Shown here in pieces: positions 6,648-14,571 of a DNA stretch of 18,176 bases (its first letter is position 1; every line of letters begins with the position of its first letter). The stretch spans positions 1 through 18,176 of the forward strand of contig JAHHOC010000403.1 in the NCBI GenBank assembly GCA_018677115.1, given 5' to 3'. A program made the translations under genes and the position numbers. A model generated the notes under the pieces. That model made no database searches and had not been told where the DNA came from. It was given only the letters and a program-made list of their open reading frames with translations. The DNA comes from Arenicella sp. Its GTDB lineage: Bacteria; Pseudomonadota; Gammaproteobacteria; Arenicellales; Arenicellaceae.

Positions 6648-7136
6648 ATGCCAAAATCAAAAAACAAACCTGCCAAACCCCGCCGACAAACCAAAGACAA
6701 AGTCCTGCAGGCTCGAATACCGGATAATCTGGACGAAGAACTCCGCGGCCGCGCGCATGACCTCGGCTTGTCAGTCTCGACCATAGTACGCAATGCATTG
6801 CTCAACACCTTTGACCTGGTTGAAGGCGTTGTCGCAGACAGCAGCCAGATTGCCGATGCAGTGAAAGGCAATTCGCGGAAACGCCACTCGCCACGCAACC
6901 AGCGGCACGAGGCCAGCTCTGCAGCCGTGCTCGGTTGGCAGGAAGTAACGCTGAACGTCAACGCAATCTGTGAGACCTGCAATGCAATTCTGGCCAAGGG
7001 CTCTCGTGCTTGTGTCGGTATACCATTGCAGGACAGGGCGCTGTTTCTTTGTGTGGAATGCCTGGCGGCGATGCAAACCGCAGCCGCAGAGGGGAAAACT
7101 GATGCGGCCGCGCCATCTGGTAAACCAGGAGAATAA
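6648..7136 (+). CDS. Ribbon-helix-helix protein with C-terminal Cys4 motif
   Basis: A 162-residue protein. The basic N-terminus (PKSKNKPAKPRRQTK) leads into a ribbon-helix-helix fold: strand VLQARIP (19-25), helix around 27-39, then LSVSTIVRNALLNTF (41-55), typical of Arc/MetJ-type DNA-binding dimers. After a variable linker, two CX2C pairs, C108/C111 (CETC) and C135/C138 (CVEC), plus C122, suggest a small zinc site. I chose the ATG at 6648 because AAGGTG lies five bases upstream; ATGs at 6585 and 6618 are in frame but have no ribosome binding site and would run through the palindromes. The stop is one base from the hydrolase start, so the two genes form an operon. The likely role is a DNA-binding regulator, probably of this operon. 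I do not recognise a named family for the full-length architecture. Confidence 0.72.
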   Translation: MPKSKNKPAKPRRQTKDKVLQARIPDNLDEELRGRAHDLGLSVSTIVRNALLNTFDLVEGVVADSSQIADAVKGNSRKRHSPRNQRHEASSAAVLGWQEVTLNVNAICETCNAILAKGSRACVGIPLQDRALFLCVECLAAMQTAAAEGKTDAAAPSGKPGE

Positions 7137-7137
7137 T

Positions 7138-8358
7138 ATGCCTGACACTATCCGCAACGTTCGTGGGGCGGCCTTGCTGACTTTTGATTGCCTGGCAGGA
7201 ATCACCAGCACGGTGAGGCAAATGCACGGAGCAATCGCCAGTCGCGCATTACCACTCTCGTTGTCGAAACCTGACAGCGGGGAAGCAGCACCGGGAATGA
7301 TCTCAAAAGCAGTGTATGCAGGTATTCAATCGGCTATACACGGCCTGCGTAAATCTGCAGATATATCCTTAGACTTATTTAATGATGATTCAGACACAGC
7401 ACTAAATGCATCCGGGCACGGCCTTGCCTTGCGGTCAATATTAAATGGCATCTGTGGCGATCACCTTGAGACCACCAACAATACGCTCTCCGCTCCAATG
7501 TGCTTCACTACCCCGGAAATAATTCCGCGGCTGTCCAAGGCTAACCTGGAGACCGCGATTCCGGATGCAAGCGGCAATGTCGCGGTCTATGTACATGGGC
7601 TATGCCTGTCAACGCGGAGTTGGGTGCGCGATAACCGCCCTTCAATTGGCGATAAACTCAAAGAATCGGCCAACCTTACTCCACTCTACCTGCAATACAA
7701 TACCGGTCGGCATATTTCAACCAACGGCAGGGAGTTAGCAGCGCAATTGAATGAACTCATGCAAGCCTGGCCGGAACCCATCAAATCATTGTCATTGATC
7801 GGGCATAGCATGGGCGGCCTGGTGATACGCAGTGCCTGCTGGTATGCAGAACAAGAGGGCTATGCCTGGCCAAGGCAATTAAAACGCGTGCTGTTCCTTG
7901 GCACTCCCCATCACGGAGCACCACTTGAAAAAGCCGGACACCTGCTCTCAGTGGCAATGCACAGCAGTCCTTACCTTGCTCCGCTTGATTTAGGCAAGCA
8001 TCGCAGTGCGGGAATCAAAGACCTGCGGTTTGGTAATCTTCTGGATGAAGATTGGCACGGGCAAATCTGCGGGCAAGCGACGCCGGACGCCAGACGGCCG
8101 GTGCCCCTGCTCAAGTCCGTCGACTATTACTTCATCGCGGCAACCATAGGCCAGAACCAGCATGACTTGACGGGTCACGCCTTTGGTGACCTGCTGGTCA
8201 GGTCCGGCAGCGCTATTGGTGATCATGCTGAATCACACCGGGCGCTTGATATCAATCCTGCTAATTGTCGTATCCTGCATCGTCGAAATCATTTCGATTT
8301 ATTGACTGATGGCATCGTGCAGGACCAGATTATTGAATGGTTTAGCGGCGAATCTTGA
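7138..8358 (+). CDS. Alpha/beta hydrolase (PGAP1-like esterase/lipase)
   Basis: A 406-residue protein. The hydrolase fold occupies about 145-406: VYVHGLC (150-156) as strand and oxyanion region, GHSMGG (222-227) with nucleophile Ser224, FLGTPHHGAP (253-262), DLLVRSGSAIG (351-361) with the likely acid Asp351, and RNHFDLL (383-389) with the likely base His385. This order fits triacylglycerol lipases and PGAP1-like esterases. The first 140 residues precede the fold and include a Gly/Ala-rich amphipathic segment (RGAALLTFDCLAG, 9-21); similar N-termini occur, as I recall, in a group of proteobacterial esterases. No signal peptide is evident, so it is probably cytoplasmic. The ATG at 7138 has AGGAG seven bases upstream and follows the regulator stop by one base. 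The substrate is unknown; a short-chain or storage-lipid ester is possible. Confidence 0.82.
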   Translation: MPDTIRNVRGAALLTFDCLAGITSTVRQMHGAIASRALPLSLSKPDSGEAAPGMISKAVYAGIQSAIHGLRKSADISLDLFNDDSDTALNASGHGLALRSILNGICGDHLETTNNTLSAPMCFTTPEIIPRLSKANLETAIPDASGNVAVYVHGLCLSTRSWVRDNRPSIGDKLKESANLTPLYLQYNTGRHISTNGRELAAQLNELMQAWPEPIKSLSLIGHSMGGLVIRSACWYAEQEGYAWPRQLKRVLFLGTPHHGAPLEKAGHLLSVAMHSSPYLAPLDLGKHRSAGIKDLRFGNLLDEDWHGQICGQATPDARRPVPLLKSVDYYFIAATIGQNQHDLTGHAFGDLLVRSGSAIGDHAESHRALDINPANCRILHRRNHFDLLTDGIVQDQIIEWFSGES

Positions 8359-8362
8359 CGTT

Positions 8363-8382
8363 GGCCTGATCATGAACAGGCC
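8363..8382. other. Short inverted repeat after the hydrolase stop
   Basis: GGCCTG (8363-8368) and CAGGCC (8377-8382) form a perfect six-base stem with an eight-base loop, four bases after the hydrolase stop and between two convergent transcription units. Neither strand has a T tract after it, so it is a poor intrinsic terminator; it may still protect or process an mRNA end. The rest of the 129-bp gap shows nothing else I can support. Confidence 0.3.
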
Positions 8383-8487
8383 CCATTAACTGCAGTAATT
8401 CAGCGGCCAAGAGTCTCAGACGGGCAAAATAGTATTGCAGGAATTTGCAGTTGGTAATTGTAAATACCGAACTCGCCGGATTAAGGC

Positions 8488-8751
8488 CTAGCGATCCTCG
8501 ATTTCTTCAGACTCACTGACTTCCGCGGTTCTGGTTTGCACCACATAGGCCCCCAGCAGGCTGGCGAAAAACACAATAGTGAGGCCAAAAACCAGGGTGA
8601 AAAGTAAACTGCCGGCTTCACCTGGGTCAACCACCGCGTTAAGCGCAAACAACAGCATCGGCACAGCGACCGCAATAAGCCATTGGCGGGTGAAATAGAA
8701 AATTATCACGCCGGCCAGGAAAGCACCGATGAATAATATTGCGAACACCAT
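8488..8751 (-). CDS. Small integral membrane protein of unknown function
   Basis: An 87-residue hydrophobic protein with three likely membrane helices at about 2-20, 23-41 and 48-71, and an acidic C-terminal tail (SESEEIED). No enzyme motif is visible. Its ATG lies two bases after the hslU stop, so it is almost certainly read from the same mRNA, probably by reinitiation. I do not recognise a family. It is the last gene of the long minus-strand run. Position suggests a possible link to protein quality control at the membrane, but that is speculation; the tight spacing and the clean helix pattern support it being a real gene. Confidence 0.7.
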   Translation of the reverse strand: MVFAILFIGAFLAGVIIFYFTRQWLIAVAVPMLLFALNAVVDPGEAGSLLFTLVFGLTIVFFASLLGAYVVQTRTAEVSESEEIEDR

Positions 8752-8753
8752 AG

Positions 8754-10097
8754 TCAGAGTATATAGCGGGCGTAATCCTCGTTTTCGGCAAGTTCCTTTA
8801 AGTGACTCTGCACATACTCAGCGTCAACCGTAGCGGTATCCCCCGAGCGGTCGCTGGCTTCGAAGGAGATAGTTTCCAGCAGGCGCTCCAACATGGTATG
8901 TAATCGCCGCGCACCGATGTTTTCGGTGCTTTCATTGACCTGCCAGGCAAGTTCGGCAATACGCTGAATACCTTCCTCAGTAAATTTGAGACTGACGTTT
9001 TCGGTTTCCATTAAAGCCGCATACTGCTCAGTCAATGACGCATCAGGCTCGGTCAGGATTCGGGTGAAGTCCTCAACAGTCAGGGCTGCAAGCTCGACGC
9101 GTATTGGCATGCGCCCCTGCAACTCAGGAATTAAATCAGATGGCTTGGCAATTTGAAATGCACCGGAACCGATAAACAGGATATGGTCGGTTTTTACCAT
9201 GCCGTATTTGGTCGACACGGTACTGCCCTCGACCAGCGGCAGCAAGTCCCGTTGCACACCTTCACGCGACACATCCGGGCTTTTACCGCCTTCAGAGCGC
9301 CCGATGATCTTGTCGATTTCATCGATAAACACGATGCCATGGTTTTCCAGCCGCTGAATAGCATTGAGTTTGATCTCTTCTTCATTTACCAATTTGCCGG
9401 CCTCTTCCTCAGCCATCAATTTCATGGCTTCCCTGATCGGCAGTTTGCGCGACTGTTTTTTTCCGCCACCCATGTTTTTCATCATGCCTTGCAACTGATT
9501 GGTGAGTTCCTCCATGCCCTGCGGCCCGAAAATCTCCAACCCCACGCTCGGTGCGGCAACGTCTATATCAACCTCCTTGTCATCCAGGTCGCCCTCACGC
9601 AGTTTTTTACGGAATTTCTGCCGTGCTGCACCCCCGCTGGAACTGCTGTCTGTGTCGGTACCCATTCCGGTATCGCGGGCCGGCGGTAGCAATATATCGA
9701 GGATGCGTTCTTCAGCGGCGTCTTCCGCTCGCTGACGAACCTTGCTTGTTTCCGCTTCATGTTGGCGCTTGATGGCGATGTCTGCCAGGTCGCGGATGAT
9801 TGAATCAACCTCGCGGCCCACATAACCTACTTCAGTGAATTTGGTGGCCTCAACCTTTATGAAAGGCGCATCGGCCAGATTAGCCAGCCGCCGCGCGATC
9901 TCGGTCTTGCCGACACCGGTTGGCCCAATCATCAAAATATTTTTTGGAGTTATCTCGGTACGCAGTTGCTCGTCCGGTACCTGAGTTCGTCGCCAACGGT
10001 TACGCAAGGCGATGGCAACTGCGCGCTTTGCCTCTGCCTGGCCAATGATGTGCTTGTCGAGTTCCTGCACGATCTCGCGCGGTGTCATAGTGCTCAT
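8754..10097 (-). CDS. hslU: HslU, ATPase subunit of the HslVU protease
   Basis: A 447-residue AAA+ unfoldase, about the usual length. Walker A is GPTGVGKT (58-65), the pore loop is GYVG (91-94), Walker B is VFIDE (256-260), and the sensor-2 Arg lies in GARRLH (395-400). The intermediate domain spans about 110-240. The C-terminus ends DYARYIL, the tail that inserts between HslV subunits to switch on the peptidase. HslU hexamers unfold proteins and feed them to HslV in the cytoplasm. The start overlaps the hslV stop by four bases (ATGA, 10094-10097), giving coupled synthesis of the partners. A second Met three codons later is an alternative start. No sign of damage. Confidence 0.97.
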   Translation of the reverse strand: MSTMTPREIVQELDKHIIGQAEAKRAVAIALRNRWRRTQVPDEQLRTEITPKNILMIGPTGVGKTEIARRLANLADAPFIKVEATKFTEVGYVGREVDSIIRDLADIAIKRQHEAETSKVRQRAEDAAEERILDILLPPARDTGMGTDTDSSSSGGAARQKFRKKLREGDLDDKEVDIDVAAPSVGLEIFGPQGMEELTNQLQGMMKNMGGGKKQSRKLPIREAMKLMAEEEAGKLVNEEEIKLNAIQRLENHGIVFIDEIDKIIGRSEGGKSPDVSREGVQRDLLPLVEGSTVSTKYGMVKTDHILFIGSGAFQIAKPSDLIPELQGRMPIRVELAALTVEDFTRILTEPDASLTEQYAALMETENVSLKFTEEGIQRIAELAWQVNESTENIGARRLHTMLERLLETISFEASDRSGDTATVDAEYVQSHLKELAENEDYARYIL

Positions 10098-10636
10098 CTG
10101 ATATCCAGTTCCTCTATCGTCAGATTATGATTAGTGTAAATACAGATATCGGCGGCGATATTGAGAGATTTTTCGACAATATCGCGCGCTGACATGTCGG
10201 TGTTGTTATAAAGCGCCCGCGCGGCAGATTCTGCAAACGGGCCACCGGATCCAATGGCCATCACGCCGCCCTCCGGCTCGATCACATCACCATTGCCGGA
10301 GATGACATAGGAGGCTTGGGCGTCTGCCACACAAAGCAGGGCCTCAAGTTTGCGCAGAATACGATCAGTGCGCCAGTCTTTGGCCAGTTCAACTGCAGCT
10401 TTAGTCAAAATGCCCTGATGCTTGGACAGTTTTGCATCAAACAGTTCAAACAGGGTGAAAGCGTCAGCTGTGCTGCCGGCAAAGCCGGCAATCACCGCGC
10501 CTTTATGCAATCGTCGCACCTTGCAGGCGTTACCCTTCATAACCGTGTTGCCAATTGAAACCTGCCCGTCGCCGCCGATCACAACCTGGTTGTCACGACG
10601 CACAGACAAAATGGTAGTACCTCTAAATTCAGGCAT
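10094..10636 (-). CDS. hslV: HslV, peptidase subunit of the HslVU protease
   Basis: A 180-residue proteasome-like Ntn hydrolase. The catalytic Thr is Thr7 in [10 protein letters not shown], so a six-residue propeptide (MPEFRG) must be removed; E. coli HslV has only the Met before the Thr. Counting Thr7 as residue 1, the active-site Asp17 and Lys33 are conserved (Asp23 and Lys39 here), as are GNTVMKGN and VIAGFAG. GGAG sits seven bases before the ATG. HslV forms two stacked hexameric rings capped by HslU. In E. coli the pair is a heat-shock operon; I see no convincing sigma32 promoter in the 58-base gap after sspB, so transcription may read through from the pet-ssp genes or start further upstream. 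Confidence 0.97.
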   Translation of the reverse strand: MPEFRGTTILSVRRDNQVVIGGDGQVSIGNTVMKGNACKVRRLHKGAVIAGFAGSTADAFTLFELFDAKLSKHQGILTKAAVELAKDWRTDRILRKLEALLCVADAQASYVISGNGDVIEPEGGVMAIGSGGPFAESAARALYNNTDMSARDIVEKSLNIAADICIYTNHNLTIEELDIR

Positions 10637-10694
10637 GGGGTTTCTCCGTTTAAAGAAGGTGTTTAAATGCCGGGTAAGGCTTGTATTCTGGGTG

Positions 10695-11132
10695 TTACTT
10701 GATGATTTTCAAGTGCGATGCGTCGCCCTTCTTCCTGCGCGGGGCTTTCTTCACATCGCTTGCCGGCACTTCGGTGAGCATCAAATCGTCCGGATCACTG
10801 CCATCATCATCCGCTTCTTCAAAGAAGATGCCCTGTGAGTTCTCACGCGCGAAGATCGCCATCACCGATTCAATTGGCAAATAGATGTCCTGCTCAACGC
10901 CACTGAACCTGGCAGAAAAACTCAAACACTGATTGTCCATGACATGCAGTTGTACCGCCGTTGAGCTGATGTTCAGCACAATCTGGCCATCAACCACATG
11001 ATTCAAGGGTACTTCGACGCCGTCTACTTCCGCATCAACCAGCACCTGGGGTGTGAAATCGTTGTCTTCAGCCCATTCAAAAATGGCCCGCAGCAGGTAG
11101 GGCTTGGTGGAGGTCATGCTAATAGTGTTCAT
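10695..11132 (-). CDS. sspB: SspB, ClpXP adaptor for ssrA-tagged proteins
   Basis: A 145-residue protein. The N-terminal substrate-binding fold shows [15 protein letters not shown] and [13 protein letters not shown], close to the SspB consensus, then [15 protein letters not shown] flexible acidic linker (about 100-130) leads to the C-terminal tail HLKIIK, equivalent to the LRVVK tail with which E. coli SspB docks onto ClpX. SspB tethers ssrA-tagged, ribosome-rescued polypeptides to ClpXP in the cytoplasm. It starts 27 bases after sspA, the usual pairing. The Met at residue 6 is a possible alternative start; neither has a strong ribosome binding site. Intact. Confidence 0.95.
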   Translation of the reverse strand: MNTISMTSTKPYLLRAIFEWAEDNDFTPQVLVDAEVDGVEVPLNHVVDGQIVLNISSTAVQLHVMDNQCLSFSARFSGVEQDIYLPIESVMAIFARENSQGIFFEEADDDGSDPDDLMLTEVPASDVKKAPRRKKGDASHLKIIK

Positions 11133-11159
11133 GACAAACGTAAGTTCGTCAATGGCGAA

Positions 11160-11783
11160 TTAGAATCCTCGCAAATCTCGCTCTGTGTCACTCATGCTGG
11201 CCTGGAATGCCTCGCGGGCGAATAATCTCTGGGCGTAGTCTTCCACCACCTGCGCCTGCCTCGGCAGAGTGATATTGAGCACCGGCAATCGCCACAACAG
11301 GGGTGCCAGAATCACGTCAACCAGTGAATACTCTTCGCCCATGGCGAAATCCTGCTCGGTGAACAGGGGTGAAATTGCAATTAACCCATCGCGCAATATC
11401 TTGTGTGCCTCACGGTCTTTGACATTCTCCTGCAATGCGCGGATGGAACCGAACCAGTCACGGTTCAGGCGCATGATCATCAATCGCTGCTTGGCCCGGG
11501 AGACCGGATCAACCGGCATTAACGGAGGATGCGGCAGGCGTTCATCCAGATATTCGTTAATGATGAACGGGTCATACAGAATCAGATCACGGTCAACCAG
11601 TGTGGGCGTCTCGTAGTACGGATTAAACTCAGCAAGTTCCTGGCAGGTGTCGGAGGGATCGGTATACACCACTTCGCATTCAATATCTTTCTCCTGCAAC
11701 ACAATTCGGCAAGCGTGGCTCATGACACAATCAGTGCCGGAATATAGCGTCATAATTGAGCGACGGGTGGCGAGTGTATTCAT
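11160..11783 (-). CDS. sspA: SspA, RNA polymerase-associated stringent starvation protein
   Basis: A 207-residue protein with a glutathione S-transferase-like fold. RRSIMTLYSG at the N-terminus, ETPTLVDRDL, EYLDERLPHPPLMPV (containing the PHP surface motif needed for function in E. coli) and SLVDVILAPLLWRLP are all SspA hallmarks. It binds RNA polymerase and alters promoter use in stationary phase and acid stress; the catalytic glutathione residues are not expected. I start it at the ATG at 11783, which has AGGA nine bases upstream; a TTG two codons earlier sits too close to that AGGA. It precedes sspB and follows petC after 81 bases that contain a hairpin. Confidence 0.94.
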   Translation of the reverse strand: MNTLATRRSIMTLYSGTDCVMSHACRIVLQEKDIECEVVYTDPSDTCQELAEFNPYYETPTLVDRDLILYDPFIINEYLDERLPHPPLMPVDPVSRAKQRLMIMRLNRDWFGSIRALQENVKDREAHKILRDGLIAISPLFTEQDFAMGEEYSLVDVILAPLLWRLPVLNITLPRQAQVVEDYAQRLFAREAFQASMSDTERDLRGF

Positions 11784-11820
11784 TATCAAAATTCCTGTAT
11801 TTGGGGACGGATTAGGGAGG

Positions 11821-11846
11821 CAACGCGGATCGTTAAATCCGCGTTG
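11821..11846. other. Perfect 10-bp stem-loop between petC and sspA
   Basis: CAACGCGGAT (11821-11830) and ATCCGCGTTG (11837-11846) are exact reverse complements around a six-base loop. On the transcribed (minus) strand no T tract follows, so it is not a standard intrinsic terminator. It lies 18 bases after the petC stop and 37 bases before the sspA start, a position suited to mRNA processing, 3' protection of the pet message, or partial termination. Confidence 0.6.
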
Positions 11847-11864
11847 AAAAGCTGCTTGTAATAT

Positions 11865-12662
11865 CTAGTGAACGTCGCGCCAGTATTCTTTCTTCAACAG
11901 ATAGGAAAGTCCCATCAGGATTACCAGAAATGCGAGGGTGAAAACGCCAATTTTTTTGCGCTGTAATTGTGCGGGCTCTGCCAGATAAGTCAGAAACGCA
12001 GTCAAATCAGTCATTGCCACATCAAACTCATGCGGCGACAGCTTGCCGGGATGCTCTAATTCAAATTTAACATCACCGACAATAGTGATCGGATTAGTGC
12101 CATCGGTAACGGCAGCATGTGCATCACCGGCATGGGCTTCGGCCGCCTCTACCTTGCCGACCAATCTCTGCACGCCCTGCAATTCATACAACACATGCGG
12201 CATGGCAACATTCTCAAATAGCGAATTGTTCCAGCCACTGGGGGAACTCTCATCCTGATAAAAGCCCCGCAAATAGGTGTAAAGCCAGTTTGGCTTGCGC
12301 ACCCGCGCCACCAGGGTTAGATCCGGTGGTGCTATGCCGAACCATTCCCTGGCATCATCTTCCGGCATGGTGGATTTCATCAGGTCACCTTCTTTGTCAG
12401 TGGCGAACATCATGTTTTCCTTCAACAATGCGAGCGGGATATCCAGGTCTTCTGCAACCCGGTTGTAACGGGAGTACGCCGCGCTGTGGCACGACAGGCA
12501 GTAATTAACGAACAGTTTGGCTCCATTCTGCAATGAGGCTTTGTCGTTCATGTTCATGTGCACTTCATCAAGCACGGCACCGTGACCACCAGCGGCCATT
12601 GCTGAACTCGGAGCGACAACAGTAACCATCATTGCGAAAAAAGCAGTTATGAGTTTTCTCAT
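11865..12662 (-). CDS. petC: Cytochrome c1 of the bc1 complex
   Basis: A 265-residue protein. The signal peptide is MRKLITAFFAMMVTVVAPSS with a cut likely after AMA (about residue 23). The haem c site is CLSCH (55-59), and the sixth ligand is probably Met154 in NVAMPHVLYEL. A C-terminal helix (about 239-256) anchors it with the short tail KKEYWRDVH inside. It accepts electrons from the Rieske cluster and passes them to a soluble cytochrome c in the periplasm. An Ala/His-rich segment at about 170-187 (EAAEAHAGDAHAA) lies between VQRLVGK and the C-terminal helix. GAGG sits eight bases before the ATG, which follows petB by 14 bases. Last gene of the pet operon. Confidence 0.95.
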   Translation of the reverse strand: MRKLITAFFAMMVTVVAPSSAMAAGGHGAVLDEVHMNMNDKASLQNGAKLFVNYCLSCHSAAYSRYNRVAEDLDIPLALLKENMMFATDKEGDLMKSTMPEDDAREWFGIAPPDLTLVARVRKPNWLYTYLRGFYQDESSPSGWNNSLFENVAMPHVLYELQGVQRLVGKVEAAEAHAGDAHAAVTDGTNPITIVGDVKFELEHPGKLSPHEFDVAMTDLTAFLTYLAEPAQLQRKKIGVFTLAFLVILMGLSYLLKKEYWRDVH

Positions 12663-12676
12663 TCTATTATCCTCGT

Positions 12677-13951
12677 TCAGTGCTCATGTTGGGTAACACG
12701 ATCGGGTAACGGCTTGGTCTTACCGATACTCGTAAACCATGGCATTAGAAAAAAGAATGCAAAATATGCCACCGAGCCAATTTGCGCTAACAATGTATTG
12801 CGCTCGGTTACCGGATTCATGCCCAGCCAGCCGAGTAAAATGAACGCAGCCACAAAAATCACCAATGCGATCTTGAACGGCATGCTGCGATAACGGATCG
12901 ACTTCACCGGTGAGCGGTCCAGCCATGGCAACAGAAAAAACACAACTATCGACAGCGCCATGAACACAACGCCCCAGATTTTGGCGTCAATCCAGAAAAA
13001 ATTGAACGTATTGGCACGCAGTATCGAGTAGTAGGGGGTGAAATACCATAGCGGGACAATATCCGGCGGCGTCTGCAGTGAGTTGGCCGGCGCAAAGTTG
13101 TCCTTCTCGAGGAAAATTCCACCAAACTCCGGTGCGAAGAAGACGATCCCCAGATAAATAATCAGGAAGCCACAGACCCCAACGATGTCCTTGACCGTGT
13201 AATAGGGGTGAAAAGCAATACCGTCCAGCGGCTTGCCGTCCTCATCCACCTTTTCGAAAATATCGATTCCATCGGGATTGTTCGAGCCCACCTGATGCAG
13301 CGCAATGAGGTGCAGGAACACCAGCACGATCAACACTAGCGGTAACAGGATCACATGAAACGCGAAAAAGCGGTTAAGAGTTGCATCCGAGATCACAAAA
13401 TCGCCGCGGATCCATTCGGTCAACATGGGCCCGAAATACGGAATTACATCGAACAGCGAGATAATCACCTGCGCGCCCCAGTAAGACATGTTGCCCCACG
13501 GCAACAGATAACCCATAAACGCTTCGGCCATCAGGGCCACGAAAATGACGCACCCTATGAGCCACACCAGCTCGCGTGGTTCGCGGTGTGAACCGTAAAT
13601 CAAACCGCGAAACATATGCAGGTAAATGATTACAAAAAACGCGGAAGCTCCAGTGGAGTGGAGGTAACGCATCAACCAGCCGTAGGGTACATCGCGCATA
13701 ATGTACTCGACCGAGGCAAAGGCCAGGGCCGCATCCGGCTTATAGTGCATAGTCAGGAATATACCGGTAAAAATCTGGATCACCAGCACCAGGATCGCCA
13801 GCGATCCAAAGTAGTACCAGAAATTAAAATTCTTGGCTGCATAGTACTCTGCCAGATGCTCGTTCCAGACCTTGGTCAGCGGGATACGCCGGTCAACCCA
13901 CTCCATGAAGGCGTTGGCGCTCTTATGATTATCATGCCGATGAATAGCCAT
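12677..13951 (-). CDS. petB: Cytochrome b of the bc1 complex
   Basis: A 424-residue polytopic protein, full length for a proteobacterial cytochrome b. The four haem ligands are His98 and His112 (helix B) and His199 and His214 (helix D), with the usual 13 and 14 residue gaps. GYLLPWGNMSYWGAQV is the conserved segment before the cd region. The Qo-site motif that is PEWY in mitochondria reads PLWY (300-303), followed by FTPYYSILRA. The protein oxidises quinol at Qo and reduces quinone at Qi in the inner membrane. Its ATG overlaps the petA stop in TAATG, and GGAGG eight bases upstream is a strong ribosome binding site. No separate cytochrome b6/subunit IV split. Confidence 0.96.
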   Translation of the reverse strand: MAIHRHDNHKSANAFMEWVDRRIPLTKVWNEHLAEYYAAKNFNFWYYFGSLAILVLVIQIFTGIFLTMHYKPDAALAFASVEYIMRDVPYGWLMRYLHSTGASAFFVIIYLHMFRGLIYGSHREPRELVWLIGCVIFVALMAEAFMGYLLPWGNMSYWGAQVIISLFDVIPYFGPMLTEWIRGDFVISDATLNRFFAFHVILLPLVLIVLVFLHLIALHQVGSNNPDGIDIFEKVDEDGKPLDGIAFHPYYTVKDIVGVCGFLIIYLGIVFFAPEFGGIFLEKDNFAPANSLQTPPDIVPLWYFTPYYSILRANTFNFFWIDAKIWGVVFMALSIVVFFLLPWLDRSPVKSIRYRSMPFKIALVIFVAAFILLGWLGMNPVTERNTLLAQIGSVAYFAFFFLMPWFTSIGKTKPLPDRVTQHEH

Positions 13952-14571
13952 TACGCGGTCCTCCCATCATCTTCGCCTATGGTGATGACATTGCCATCAT
14001 ATTTGTAGGGTGGCACTTCCATATTTGAGGTGGCGGGTACGTTTTTGTAAACACGTCCTGACAGATCAAATTTGGAGCCATGACAAGGGCAGAAAAACCC
14101 GCCTTGTGAATCATCACCCATTTCCGGATCAGGCCCCACGGTAAGTTTTTCAACCGGTGAACATCCCAAATGTGTGCACACACCAAGCATCACCAACAAG
14201 TCGGCATTATTCGCATCTGCCCTGGCATCATTCTGTGCATAGGCCGGCTGAATGCTGACCAATGACGTCGGATCGGCGAGGCGATCTTCAATTTTATCCA
14301 GCCCTAACATCATCGCTTCGGTGCGCTTCAGCAAAACTACCGGTTTGCCGCGCCACTCTACTTTCACCATCTGGCCTGGTTGTATTTTTGAGAAATCATA
14401 ACTAACCGGTGCGCCGGCATTCTTTGCCCGCTCGCTGGGTTGCATGCTCAACACAAACGGCGTTAACGCAATACCGGCACCTACTGCTCCGAACCCGGCT
14501 GTGATGCCGGTTAAAAAGCGCCGTCTTTTCTTATCTTCTACACTCGTGTCACTAACGATGTTGTCAGCCAT
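13951..14571 (-). CDS. petA: Rieske iron-sulfur protein of the bc1 complex
   Basis: A 206-residue protein. The N-terminus has a twin-arginine motif (KRRRFLTG, 15-22) before a single membrane helix (about 22-42), so it is a Tat substrate that keeps its anchor. The [2Fe-2S] ligands are Cys132 and His134 in CTHLGC, and Cys161 and His164 in CPCHGS; Cys137 and Cys163 would form the disulfide. It carries the high-potential electron from quinol to cytochrome c1. AGGAG five bases before the ATG marks the start. It is the first gene of the operon, after a 281-bp gap from folD. Confidence 0.96.
   Translation of the reverse strand: MADNIVSDTSVEDKKRRRFLTGITAGFGAVGAGIALTPFVLSMQPSERAKNAGAPVSYDFSKIQPGQMVKVEWRGKPVVLLKRTEAMMLGLDKIEDRLADPTSLVSIQPAYAQNDARADANNADLLVMLGVCTHLGCSPVEKLTVGPDPEMGDDSQGGFFCPCHGSKFDLSGRVYKNVPATSNMEVPPYKYDGNVITIGEDDGRTA

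Noticed and set aside
9153..9689. Open frame of 178 codons on the plus strand
   Set aside because: Antisense shadow of hslU; the translation has no domain-like pattern.
10637..10694. Heat-shock (sigma32) promoter before hslV
   Set aside because: No CTTGAA-like and CCCCAT-like pair at the right spacing was found in the 58-base gap.
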